From Gonium pectorale (Eukaryota; Chlorophyta; Chlorophyceae; Chlamydomonadales; Volvocaceae): a stretch of DNA of 64,000 nucleotides. The stretch covers positions 1,311,913 through 1,375,912 of the forward strand of contig LSYV01000008.1 in the NCBI GenBank assembly GCA_001584585.1, in the 5' to 3' direction. Under the pieces are notes generated by a model. The model did not search any database. It saw nothing but the letters and a program-made list of their open reading frames with translations, and was not told where the DNA came from. This document shows positions 11,296 to 21,640 of the stretch, piece after piece (within the stretch, counting starts at the first letter, position 1; each line of letters opens with the position of its first letter). The translations under genes and the position numbers were made by a program.

Positions 11296-12137
11296 ATGAG
11301 GGCTCTGGGCAACATGGGACCTGGAGCCGACAGAATGGTCACATTCCGCCGTGCAGACTCAACACACATTCGATGTCATGATAGTATGGTGTCGCCTAGG
11401 CGCACCATGGGATGGAATGCGCGAAGGCAGAGGATTACGCCGTGTCCATGAAACGGCAGCTGCGTGTCCCCGCGTCCCCGGTCTGCATCTCAGCATGTGC
11501 ACAGGCAAGCCCGCTCCACAGCGTCATACCATGTCCGCTACTGCTCCCGCCCCCGATTTATCCATGGCTCGACGAGGATACGGCGTCCATGCGTGAAGGC
11601 GTCTGACTCCGGGCACGACTCCGGTTAATGCTTTGAACCTAGTCCAAAGCAGGGCGAGAAGGGCGAGACCAGCGGAGGAAACCTTGCTTGAAAGGCTTAC
11701 GCCTCCGCTGTGCCTGGAAGGTCGTTTCACCTAAAATCAAGCGTCGCCGTGGGTAACGGCGCCGACGCCAGCGACGGCGCTCCAGCGGGCGATTTTACGA
11801 CGGTATCTCTGTCTTTGGAGGGTTGTCAGCTAATGGAAGCTGTCACGGCATATTAGCGCAGCTGAGGAACTCCGCGCAGGTCGTAACTTGCGGTACAGCA
11901 AGTCAGCAACCGCAGCCCGTCGCCACCAGTCGCCGGCCTGCGGGTTGGCGCTTCAGCAGACGCCGCTGGAGCCCTGGCCCGCATACATTTCCAACACGGA
12001 CGTAGGTTTTGCGTACCTCTGGTGTAATCTTTGAAGGTGCAGTAGGCCGGGGAGCGCTGCGCCCTAGGGGAGGCTTCCCTCTGCGAGGGCCGGGACGCTA
12101 CCTGGGCGCAAAGGACGACGGTATGTGGAGGCCGCCT

Positions 12138-12162
12138 CCACGGGGCCGGTAGGGCCCCGTGG
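12138..12162. repeat. 10-bp inverted repeat
   Basis: CCACGGGGCC at 12138-12147 and GGCCCCGTGG at 12153-12162 pair perfectly across a 5-base loop. It is GC-rich, stable and intergenic. Confidence 0.7.
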
Positions 12163-12596
12163 TCACCGAACCTGTGACCTGGCTGGGGAGCTTGGGGGCT
12201 TGAAGCCAGGTCAACATGTCCTCATGTCTGGCCCGTCCGGGGCAAGGTAAGGGTCTGCAGGAGCAGCGAGACCCCTGCTGTGAGCGCTGCGAGTTGTTGT
12301 CACAGACTATAGCCTGGCCGATTGGACTCTTTCCCACGCCTGAGCTATGCCCGATTTCGCCCCGCTCTCGGCCCGCCGCCCATGCACAGCACACCGGGGA
12401 AATGTCGGCGGGCGAGGCCTGAGGGCAGCCCGGCCCAGCGGCCTGTTTCCCTGATCTATGGGCCGCGGTGGTGGGCCCCCGGCCCTGTATACCGCCCAGG
12501 CGCCGCCGGCTGCAGCCTCCCTTCCTGTGAGCCTGCTGGCGCTGGTGCTCGGGCTAGATCTGGTCCGTAACGCACAATCCGGCGTGCAGCCGCCCC

Positions 12597-12615
12597 GTCC
12601 GGGAGTCTCCCGGAC
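12597..12615. repeat. 9-bp palindrome
   Basis: GTCCGGGAG and CTCCCGGAC are separated by one T, a near-perfect 19-base palindrome. Intergenic, function unknown. Confidence 0.7.
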
Positions 12616-12699
12616 GACAGCCCGCTGCGTCGCTGGGGCGCAAGGGCTGAGCGGTAGACTCGGGCGAATACTCACAAGTTTGGGTGTGTAGCAAAGCAT

Positions 12700-13215
12700 G
12701 CATTTGTTTCTTGGCAGTGCTTTGGTTGCCAACGGTTTTACCAACGGTCGTCCTTTAAGCACGGACGACCCTGGGCGGCCATCTGCAGCAGCCGCAGCGG
12801 CCGGCGCAAGTGAGGTAAGAACAGGGAAATGCTAACGGGGCTCACCTTCGCATTTCAGTATTGTGTTCATAGAGGGGCGCCATGTGGGGAGTAAGTTTAA
12901 AGCGCAAGGTACCTGCTGCTGACGGCACGGGTGCAAGGTCGCGAATCCCCGATTTCCGGCTCTTGCCGCGCCAAGGCGGCTGCGTGCCATTCCAGGCCTT
13001 GGGCTGCCGCGTAAGCCGCCGGTTGCCGCCTCCTGTCCTGTGGGCCTGCTGTTGGTGCACAGCCCACCAGCCCGATGCGAGCAGCCAGGACGGCATGGCC
13101 CCTGGCGGCGACGCAGGTGTCATCGAGCAGCTCGAGAGTCGGGCTGGCGTACCTGCGGCATGCGATTTGGGCTCATCCGCGCGTATGACGACACCGTGAA
13201 GGTGGAACTCCTGGA
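12700..13215 (+). other. Possible gene fragment
   Basis: Two or three short stretches look exonic. One near 12719-12815 encodes VANGFTNGRPLSTDDPGRPS and is followed by GTAAGA. Another at 12860-12891 sits between CATTTCAG and a strong GTAAGT. A stretch near 13160-13215 encodes FGLIRAYDDTVKVELLDDE. I could not join them in a single open phase and recognise no family. It may be a decayed gene or an unfinished model. Confidence 0.2.
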
Positions 13216-13825
13216 TGACGAGAAGGAAGTTGCGCTAAGACAGGCCGCTTCGCGGCCGGCTTGGCTTTCGTGCGTCGCGCGCACGCTGCCGTGTGGTGAA
13301 GTCTGCGTCGCACGTTTGCGGGTGCGTGGTGACGCGCTGCGTTTATCTGATTTCTGGAGTGGACGAAGGGTCACCCCATACGTGTGTGTGTTTGCTATGA
13401 CCCATGGATCGTGGGTGGGCGGTCGGTGACGGAGAGCGCTGGCCGCCGTGCATGCCACTGCTGGCTGCGCCTACCTGAACACACCCACAGTCGCGAGGCT
13501 CCACTCTCGCAGCGGTCGTGGAACGTTGCATCCTAGATGCTGGCACTTTTTACATCTGCATCTTCTGTGTGCAGCGGCATACCCGGCAGGTGACACGGCA
13601 TGTTGCGCCGCGCCCTGGATGCGTGCGTGCCGTACGGTATTAGGTACGTGTGTGCAAAGCTTTGCGTATCTAGGAGGGTGGGATCAAGTAGTACTCACAC
13701 CGACCGCACACACGCCGGGAGGAGTTCTGTCCCTAGGGCCCACAGCACAGGAGGACAAGCAGGTTGAACGAGCGACCTGCGTGCTGTTGTTGACCGCTGA
13801 ATACTGCTGGCTGCGTGCCTTCGGG

Positions 13826-13885
13826 CGTGTATGGCCGTAGAGGCGGGCTCCCTCTTTCTGTGCAGGTTTCTCTTTTTTCTGCGTG
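13826..13885 (+). repeat. Dispersed repeat family R1, fragment
   Basis: Contains GTGTATGGCCGTAGAGGCGG followed by a pyrimidine-rich tract, closely matching the family copies at 21020-21185 (+), 23150-23225 (-) and 46975-47108 (-). Read on the minus strand it encodes LYGHTRP, the same peptide pattern as the fuller copy. Confidence 0.65.
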
Positions 13886-14470
13886 GCGATGTTTGCAAGC
13901 TGTTTGCGACGAAGCTGCACTGCGGCAGCGGTGCTCAAGGTTGACTGTGAAGCCGTGTGAAGCTGGCGGCGGGTTGATCAGGCTTAAAGTGAGACTGCCA
14001 CTGCCAAGCCATTGTATAAGTGCGTGCTAAATAAAGGCGTTCTCAGGTTTTTTCTGTGGAAAGGTATCATGATGAGAGGCTAGAAAGATGATTGGTTACA
14101 TGTTACAGGTTACACGTCATAGCAGGAAACCCTTTGGGGGCTGGGCTTTGGACAGCTGGCATACACGGCTGCGGCGGCGGGGCAGGCTGCCCGAGCAGCA
14201 CGTCGTACGACATTTGTGAAATCGTGCCGTGCGTGCGGAGCCGCCGTACCTCTCCCGCACGGCAGTATGTTTACTCTCAATTTGGCACAAATAGAGCACA
14301 AACCCTCCCGACCTTCTCCCCCCCTCCCGTCAAGGGAAAAGCAGACAGCCGCTTACAACTAACAAGAATAGCACAGCCATAACATGCAGTCATGCACATG
14401 ACAAGCACGATCTCTGCGAAGACTCGCAAGCAAGGGCCGCAACGTGGACCGCAGTACCACTATCGCCACT

Positions 14471-15949
14471 ATGGCCATAACCACCCACGAAACCCTTAAC
14501 CCGTCGACCTGCAGCGATCGGCGGGTCGAGTCGTCCGGGCCCCTGGGCGTAGCTGTCGTTGTGGGGCCTAACGGGGCCCGGACCCGGCATCGTGTGTCAC
14601 GCTTGGAGCCCTGGGACGAGGCTGTCGAGCCGCCTATCTGCCCCGGACGCTTCAAAGGCCGCCGCAGTGCGGCCTGCGAGCTCTGTGGCATGCGGCAGTC
14701 CAGCGGAGCTCGGCCCATGCTTCTCTGCGACGCCTGCAACACGGGCTGGCACGCTGACTGCCTGGGCCTGTCGGGGCCTCCTGCCGGGGAGTGGGTATGC
14801 GCGTGCTGCGTGCCCCTTGTCGACGTCTCCGTCACACCGCCCCCGCCGCCCCGCTCCACGGTGGAGGCGGCGGTTGGGGCTGCGGACATCCCCCAGCCGC
14901 ATGCCAGTGAAGGGCCCGGTCCTACCCCTGCAGCTGCTGGCGTGGTTGAGGAGGCCGGCGGGTCATCCCCCGTCGCAGGGGCGGCACGGGCGCTGGCTGT
15001 GGCTCGGTCGCCCACCCCACGGGCCGGTATTGGTACCGGCGTCTGGCAGACGTCGCCGTCTCCGCCTGAGGCTCCTGTGCAATCGGCATCCCCGTGCTCC
15101 GCACCGTCAGCCCAGGCCCCGCCCGCCATGGTGCCAGCAGGCAAGGTCGCCGCGCGATCCGCCTCCCGGGAGGCGCCAGCAGCCCTCCCCGCGAGTTCAG
15201 CCCCCCAGCAGGCGGTACCTCCGCCACAGACCCGTCAGCAACAGCAGCGCCAGCCCCCCGCGTCGCAGCGGCCAAAGCAAGGGAAGCAGCTCCCGCCGCC
15301 ATCCTCGCCGTCACCGTCCGGACCCACCGCCCTCCCACCGCCCGGTTTGGTTGCGAGGTCGTCCGTCGCGGCGGCAGGTGGCCCGGAGCACGTGGCAGGA
15401 GGGCCTTCTCGCATGGACGTTGACCCGCTGCGGGGGCGCCGGCAGGCGGAGGCACCCACAGCAGCCCCGGCATCCAAACGCTCAACAGCAGGCCGTGACA
15501 GTACTGCAGGGTTGCGGTCGGGGTTTCTATTGGGGGGCTCCGGGCGCCAACGAGCACCACCGGCGCCCCGACCGTCGCCCAGCGACATGGTGGTCTCCAG
15601 CAGCAGCGACACTGACAGCGTTGACTACGGTGCCATCCTGGACTCCCGCGGCTATCGCCACTTGGCAGCGGCGGCACGGGGGCCTCCAGACCCTCCCGGG
15701 CCTCGCCACGACCCGGTGGAAGCCCTGGCGCACCAGGCACTGTGGGGGCTCCGCGCGACGCGTCCAGTTTGCTCGTGGCAGGCTGGGCGGGACCTCGTGC
15801 TCGCCTACCTGCGTGCGGATCTGCAGCACTGGCGGGATCTTGCGGTGGAGGCCAGCCAGTCCGCCGTGCTGCCAGCGGTGGCCCTCGGCGCATTGGCGGA
15901 GGCGGCTATGGAGCTTCAGAAGGCCTTCGATTTGCAGCAGGAGGCGGGA
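14471..15949 (+). CDS. PHD-finger ORF1 of a non-LTR retrotransposon (cut by gap)
   Basis: A single uninterrupted frame runs from ATG 14471 into the N gap, with no introns, unlike the host genes nearby. Residues about 69-114 form a PHD finger with the C4HC3 pattern: CELC, CDAC-x4-H-x2-C and W-x-C-x2-C are all visible. After it come several hundred Pro/Ala/Ser/Gln-rich residues, then a helical, Leu/Ala-rich segment with LVLAYLRADLQHWRDLAVEA. PHD fingers are known in first-ORF proteins of CR1-like LINEs (Kapitonov and Jurka described this). The TGTAA plus A7 end at 16511-16533, on the other side of the gap, fits the 3' end of the same element. Endonuclease and reverse transcriptase are not visible and would have to lie in the unresolved gap. 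A host PHD protein is the main alternative. Confidence 0.6.
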
Positions 15950-16140
15950 NNNNNNNNNNNNNNNNNNNNNNNNNNNNNNNNNNNNNNNNNNNNNNNNNNN
16001 NNNNNNNNNNNNNNNNNNNNNNNNNNNNNNNNNNNNNNNNNNNNNNNNNNNNNNNNNNNNNNNNNNNNNNNNNNNNNNNNNNNNNNNNNNNNNNNNNNNN
16101 NNNNNNNNNNNNNNNNNNNNNNNNNNNNNNNNNNNNNNNN
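15950..16140. other. Assembly gap (191 N)
   Basis: A run of N interrupts the retrotransposon. The length may be a placeholder; several kilobases including the reverse-transcriptase ORF could be missing. Confidence 0.95.
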
Positions 16141-16510
16141 TTGCTTTTAGGTACGGTGCCCTTGTTGGGACAGGTGCCGTCTGCCTCTCTGTTTTCGGCG
16201 AGTCGCAGGGGGGGTTCGGGTTCGGGTTGCGGGCTTCTGCTAGGGGAGGGGGGTGGTTTGCTGCCTGTGCTCCACGGGTCCTTTCGGTCTGTTTCTCTCT
16301 TGTCCTGGTGGTCAGCGTCTCCTTTCCTTTCTTTTCGTCTTTCTGCTTTCCTGTTCTGTGGTCTTTAGGTGCAGGGTTCCTTCTCTTCTTGTGTGTGCCG
16401 TCGGTGTTTGGTCTTGGCCGCCTGTAGTTAGGGCAGGTTTTCGGTGGTTCTCATCACGGGAGGGCTGCATGTCCCTCCCGTTGTCTGCGCCCTTTCTTCG
16501 CCTCTCCGCC

Positions 16511-16515
16511 TGTAA
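16511..16515 (+). terminator. TGTAA poly(A) signal of the retrotransposon
   Basis: TGTAA is followed 11 bases later by A7 (16527-16533), the spacing expected between signal and cleavage site in volvocine transcripts. Confidence 0.6.
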
Positions 16516-16533
16516 CCTTTCCACAGAAAAAAA

Positions 16534-17153
16534 GCGATTTGTATCCGTCCCCAAATGTCCCCGCATGACATGCCTCAGACGTTGCACGTATGGCGTGTGC
16601 ACTTCGATGCGATCTTGCCAGTTGCCTTCACTCCCAGATGTTGATCACACAGCGCCGTTGTCACTGGGCCCAGTGTCATGCCCAGTGGGAGGGCGGAGGG
16701 GCCAAGAGATGCCAGTAGGAGGCAGAGAAATGGCATACCGACACACGTCATATCGACCAACGCGGATTGACTACGGCCTTTCTAAAGAGGTGCCCTATGT
16801 GTCTGGCGATGCTTCGCCATGACGGGCGTCTGCGATGGAGATTGATGGAGTCTCGGCACCCGCTTCGGCCTACCCCCCTGTCTCACAACATGCGTCCGCC
16901 AGCCTCTTATAGAAGACAAGCTCTCATGGCATCCAATTTTGCGTTCTATGCCTGTTCTAGGCCTGCGACCTGTGACGCGACAACCGACTGCCATCGAAGT
17001 CAGCAGTACCAACCGCCCTGCTCGTACTGTTGCATAGTATACACCAACGTGCAGCTTGCTGCATTCGCGTTTTTGAGCCTCCGCATCTTAGACATCGCGG
17101 TCCTCACGGACTACATTTAGGCTTGCATCAAGTAGTCGATTTTGGACGACAGA
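16534..17153. other. Intergenic region upstream of the hemerythrin gene
   Basis: No coding exon, repeat or clear TATA box was recognised. It must hold the promoter of the hemerythrin-like gene. Confidence 0.5.
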
Positions 17154-19988
17154 ATGGCGACCACGGGCGTCGGCAGCGCAGTCGAAGTGGCTGGGATAAC
17201 GCTCGAGTATACGTCGCTGGAGCATGCCCTCAAGGCGCTGGGCATGGACCAGCAAACCCTGGAGAAACATATGGCTACCTCCGCGGCTTGGCCGTTCCCT
17301 GGGCATCTTGACGGTAAGTTTGCATTGCACGCAACATAAGGCTGCCCATCCGAAATGCCGCGCCGTTTCGGGCCTTTCTTATGGAGTTCAAGCGGTCACC
17401 GCTTGACGGCTGGCACAGCGCGGCACGACGGGGGCTCGGGGGGAAAGCGATTCTGCTGCTGTTATAACGGCCACGACTCTCCGAGCTTACGGACTTCATT
17501 CACCATCGCACTTCCCAACACCTACTTCTGGTCTCCCGGTTGCAGGCTGGAAAGTTAGCCACAATGCCATCCGCTTTGATATGGAGAACATGCTGGCGGC
17601 GATCGTCAAGACCAAGGCGCAGGTGGGGCGCATACGGTATCCGCGGCGAAGACAAGGGGTTACCACTTGTAGATCTGCCCAACGCTCTACTGCTCATGCT
17701 CATGCGCTCACGGAGTAGAAGCAGGGCCCAGAGAGCGAACGGCAGCGGTTGCTGGGAGCTGCTGACATACCCAGCCCGTGCGGCACGCGTGGAGGCGTCA
17801 AGCGCTTCCGGCTGGCGGTTGCAGCCAACACAGCAGATAGACAACTAGCAGCAGAAGAATGTGTTTCCTGGGCACACGCCACCGCATGCCGTGGAATCAA
17901 GAGCATTTGCGCTGTGTGTCTGTCGCGCGCGCCCTGCAGGTTGATGGTGGCAAGCCGCTAGCGGAATGGCAGGTGGAAGCGTTCAAGGTGGTCATGGGGG
18001 ACCTCCATCACACCGTCCATAAGCACCATGACCACGAAGAGGGTAAGGCTGAGAGGAGGAAACCTGCCACGGCTAGAGCTGTCAGCTGGCGCAGTGTACC
18101 TTTCCAGGCGCCCGATGTTATGCATGCCCCGCGCCGGAGCCTGCGCTTAAGGCATGCCTGCCTCCTGTAAACGCAACGGCCTTTTTGTGCAACGGCTTAT
18201 GAAACGTCCTGCTGCATCCTGCCCCGGCCAGCGTTTGGTGCACTTTGCATGCTGCTGATGTCCAGAGGGGGGAGTGCCAGGCAGACGGGTCCCAAGTCGT
18301 GTCGCAAACACGTGCATTACCTGCCGTGCCGTTATGCTGCCCTGGGTGTAGAGATCTTCTTCCCTTGGATGGAGAGCCGCTTCAAAGTGCCCGAGAAGAT
18401 GGGCACCGACCACAAGACGATCATGTCACTGCTGGACAAGTGCCGCGAGCTGACCGGCTCCCTCAAGAGCAGCAACAACGCCGAGGCCCAGGTGGTTGGG
18501 TGGTTGGGTGGCTCGCTGGGCTGGACCCAGCGCGGCGCGGCAAGGGGTCGCGGGGATGTCGCCAAGATTCAGCAGGCGGATGGGCAGCATGTTCGCAGCG
18601 CGGAGGTTTCAAAGGTGCAACGTTCATGTGAGGAACAGCAGGACCTGGAGCAATGCCGGGTACTGCTCAGTCGTCGGGTAGCGGTGTGCGCTTGTCGGGC
18701 GTGCGTCACGGTGCGGGTAGTGTCACTGGCCTATACATTCCTGGAAGTCTGCTGCCGCATGGTTGAGCTCTCAAAGGCTTATTCGTTGCAGCTGGTCGGC
18801 ACGGCGCACCTCCGTGGCGGTGCTGCGCGACACCCAATCTCAAACATGCATTTTGTCGGCCTTCCAAGCAAGTAGCCAAACCGCGTGCCTGCGCCTTCCA
18901 TGCATCTTCCCGTACGGCGGCCGTCTTGCAGTCCGTGCTGTCGGATCTGCACACGGTCTTCACGCAGCTGCGCCATCTGATGCGGCAGCACCTGGAGGAA
19001 GAGGAGATTGTGGGGCTGCCGCTGCTGCGCAAGGTGCGGAGAGGGGAGGCCTTAGGTCCCGACCGGGCGACCAACTCACCAACTTAGGGTGGGTTGGTCG
19101 GGACCGGGCGAGCGCGGTCCCGACCAACTCACCCTAAATCAGTCACATTCGGGGTATGTGACCATCAGGATTGGGAAGGGAAGGCTGGGCTGTAGTGCAA
19201 AAGGAGCGCTTGTTGCGGAGCTTAAGAACCCGGGTGTGCATTTGGACTTGGGAGAGGAAAGCCCAGTCTCCGGCGCGGACGCCGTCATTGCCCGCAAGGC
19301 TCACATGTTGTGGCGATGCGGGAGCCCCGAGAGGGGGGTTAGAGGCGCACAAAGGAGGAGTACAAAGTTTGACACGGGTGTGCTCGAAGCTTGGACAACC
19401 CGCCTTGCCGTGAACCCCATTCCTTGCACCCCATTTGGAATGTTACAACTCGCAGCACTTCAACGCCAAGGAGCTGGCCAAGGTCGAGAAGAAGATCATC
19501 GCCTCGATGAAGCCCAGCGACGTGGCCTGGGTCCTGCGCCCCCTGGTGAGGGTCTAACTACCTAAGGATCCTGGGTTGGGGGACAACGTCGGCAAGTTCG
19601 CGCAGCGTGCTCACGAGCAGGTCCAACCGCCGGCCTGCTGGTGGCAGTAAACGTCCGCGCAACGCACCACCTATGGTCTCACATGAATGCTGGAGCGCTC
19701 CTTCTCGTTGCTACTCTGCAGCAGATCGGTTGTGGGTACTCTCAGGTGACAAGCTAAGCGACATGTCCCTGTGCGTAATGCCCGTGTATTCCGCACCTGC
19801 AGTCTCCGGCCGGGAAGAAGGAGACCATGACGCGCCTCAACATACCTGGGCTGGTCCAGCGGCTGGTGTTCCTGCCCGCCATCGCCAAGGACGACTGCAC
19901 CATCATACACGCCTACAAGGAGCTCGCGGCGGGCGAGCGGCTACCGCTGCCGGGGCGCAAGAAGGGCTTCATGTGCTTCTCGGCTTAA
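17154..19988 (+). CDS. Hemerythrin/HHE cation-binding domain protein
   Basis: Seven exons (17154-17313, 17546-17622, 17940-18042, 18352-18491, 18932-19033, 19456-19545, 19803-19988) join in phase into 285 residues. The HHE fold is recognisable by its metal ligands: H59 (SHNAIRFDME), the His-rich cluster at residues 106-114 (HKHHDHEEE) with a HxxxE pair H109/E113, then IFFPWMESR, H134 (GTDHKT) and H180 with E184 (RQHLEEEE). The exon joint at 18042/18352 completes Glu114 within the ligand helix, which supports the model. Such domains bind a diiron centre and act in O2, NO or iron sensing; which applies here is unknown. The C-terminal 90 residues (HFNAKELAKVEKKIIASM onward) are a separate helical region. 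No signal peptide or membrane segment is visible, so a soluble intracellular protein is likely. Confidence 0.82.
19083..19138. repeat. 23-bp inverted repeat in an intron
   Basis: TTAGGGTGGGTTGGTCGGGA in the left arm (19083-19105) pairs with the right arm at 19116-19138 with a single mismatch and a 10-base loop. It sits in intron 5 (19034-19455) of the hemerythrin-like gene. A related partial copy, GACCGGGCGACCAACTCACC, lies just before it at about 19061-19080. Confidence 0.75.
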
Positions 19989-20773
19989 GAGAGGGCAGTC
20001 TTGGCCTGAGGGAGCAAGACGGTCTGTAGAAAGCTTCAACACGCCTGCCGGGTGGGAACGGCATTGCACGTTTATGGGTCGAGCCGGGTCAGCACTGCCA
20101 TCCCGTACGGATGGCGCTGCATGTTTTGTGCGTTACGGCCCAGCGGCATGGTTCGGCGCTGGCTTGCCAATTGATGCGCGCGTTGCATGTTCGATAGTCT
20201 CGCGAACGGGTAACCAGACTCCAATTATTTGCGGGCGGTATGCTCATGCATGCTCGGTAGTGCTATCACTGGGGTTGTTCCTTGCAACGTGGAGTTGTTT
20301 CGGAAAGATGTCGTGACTTTCTTCGTATCGTATGCAGCATCGGGCCTTGACCCTTCGCGCCACCCCGCGGCCTTGCTTCGTCTTACTCTATCTTCATTCG
20401 GCCCGTGAACTCTTCGTCGACGCTTGCTGCTGATGCTCTATGTGCCATAGCCTGTTACGTGTATTGCGCACTGAGCCGTCTTCAACTGTGCATGTCCATT
20501 TGCGCAGTGCGTAGCCGTGACCCAAAAGTCTATTTCGGCGGAGCGGCAATAAGTGGTGAGGATTCCGCCTGCCGAGTCCAATACCCGTATGCGTTTTGGG
20601 CAACGCGTGCAAGCAAGCCCATATGCTCCTAGTCTTGCGGCTTTTGATCTTCCTGTTGCAACCTACCGCTAATGCTATATAGGTTCCGATGGAATGCCGG
20701 CTCGTTGAGGCAAAGTTCGTATTATTTGGGCGGCCCCTTCTGGTAGCCTGGTAGCCCCACTGCGTCATGAATT

Positions 20774-21185
20774 TCATGCTGGCTCCGGATGCGGGCGTGG
20801 TACTGTCTTCGTGCTGGCCCGTTCTGCATTGAGAATACCTGTGCATGAAGCCAGCACTTGTCCTACCTCATGTTCGCCTTGTTCGGTAACGCCTGTAAAC
20901 CGCGAACGTCCCTCAAAGGTGGGACCAGCGACCAGCCCCTGGCTGTGCTTGCACGCCTTCGACAGACGCGCCATGCAGAATGGGCAATAACGCCTGACTA
21001 CAGCGCCTGAGTATTCTAATGACACACCGGGAGGGCCCGTCTGCTCGTATACCTCGCCCGCCATGCCCTGTACTCGGCGCCCTGCTGGAAACATCACACT
21101 CGGGTGTGTATGTCCGTAGAGGCTGCCTTCCCCGTTTCTGGTTCTCTTTTCTTTACAGCGGCGGCGCATGTTTGACTATTGCTGC
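20774..21185 (-). mobile_element. Relic of an unidentified element (family R1), fullest copy
   Basis: On the minus strand an open frame from about 21169 to 20774 contains EGSLYGHTHPSVMFPAGRRV, MAGEVYEQTGPPGVSLEYSG and a Cys/His cluster, RRYCPFCMARLSKACKHSQG (CxxC-x8-CxH). Nearly the same nucleotides recur at 46975-47108, and shorter pieces at 13826, 23150 and 41136. The dispersed copies with a conserved protein-like core mark this as a mobile-element remnant. I cannot name the family, and no terminal repeats were found. Confidence 0.5.
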
Positions 21186-21450
21186 ACGCATTTCCACCGG
21201 CCACCGGTTGAACTGAATTGCGACGAGCGCTCACGCTGTGCACCACAGTCTGTTGAGCACCGTGGATTGTGGTAACACGACTGTTTCCGCATGAGCGCAG
21301 CGTAGTAGCGGAATCCAAGGTTTCCTGCGTTCGGCTGGCAGGCGTTTGTGCACGTCGGTGCTGTCCGGTAGTACGGCAGTACGAGACCGGTATACCAGTG
21401 TTCATATGTTGTCGCACCGGTCGTGCTAGCTAATTCGTGAGTTTCCTTTT

Positions 21451-21640
21451 GTCAGACCTGACACCGCCGGGCCGAACTGAGCCAAACTACGAGACCCTGG
21501 CCACCCTGGCCAGTCTCGGCTCGGTGGATCAGGGCTCGCCCCCCATCCCCCGCAGAAGACTGCTTGCAGGTACCCTTCTCCGCGGCGGAGCCGCGACTAA
21601 GCGACGCAAGACGCAATGCTGGAAACCACGGTAAGTACCA
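21451..21640 (+). other. Exon-like orphan segment
   Basis: A segment after TTTTGTCAG reads DLTPPGRTEPNYETLATLAS and GSVDQGSPPIPRRRLLA. It has a GTACCC donor-like end after CTTGCAG (about 21570) and a second GTAAGT after 21630. It looks like one or two exons, but no partner exon in phase was found on either side. It could be a lost gene end or a captured fragment inside a transposon. Confidence 0.22.

Larger units (their letters stand above)
9914..14470. other. Largely non-genic region
   Basis: Upstream of the cyclin-like gene and before the retrotransposon I find no gene with convincing splice structure or family similarity. It holds two hairpins, a possible decayed ORF (10414-11295), a possible gene fragment near 12700-13215 and one dispersed-repeat fragment (13826-13885), listed separately. 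Two similar GCCGCCGG..GCCTGCTG blocks near 12500-12550 and 13015-13060 suggest an old local duplication. Confidence 0.5.
14400..16533 (+). mobile_element. LINE-type retrotransposon with gap
   Basis: The unit has an intronless PHD ORF1, a gap, then a G/T-rich 3' region (16141-16510), TGTAA at 16511-16515 and a seven-A run at 16527-16533. The final 36 bases recur at 40894-40930, again ending in a poly(A) run, as expected for a 5'-truncated daughter copy of a poly(A)-tailed retroelement. The 5' boundary is approximate, and no target-site duplication was identified. Confidence 0.6.

Noticed and set aside
19083..19105. TTAGGG-containing stretch as interstitial telomere
   Set aside because: Single TTAGGG within a hairpin arm, with no tandem TTTTAGGG units.
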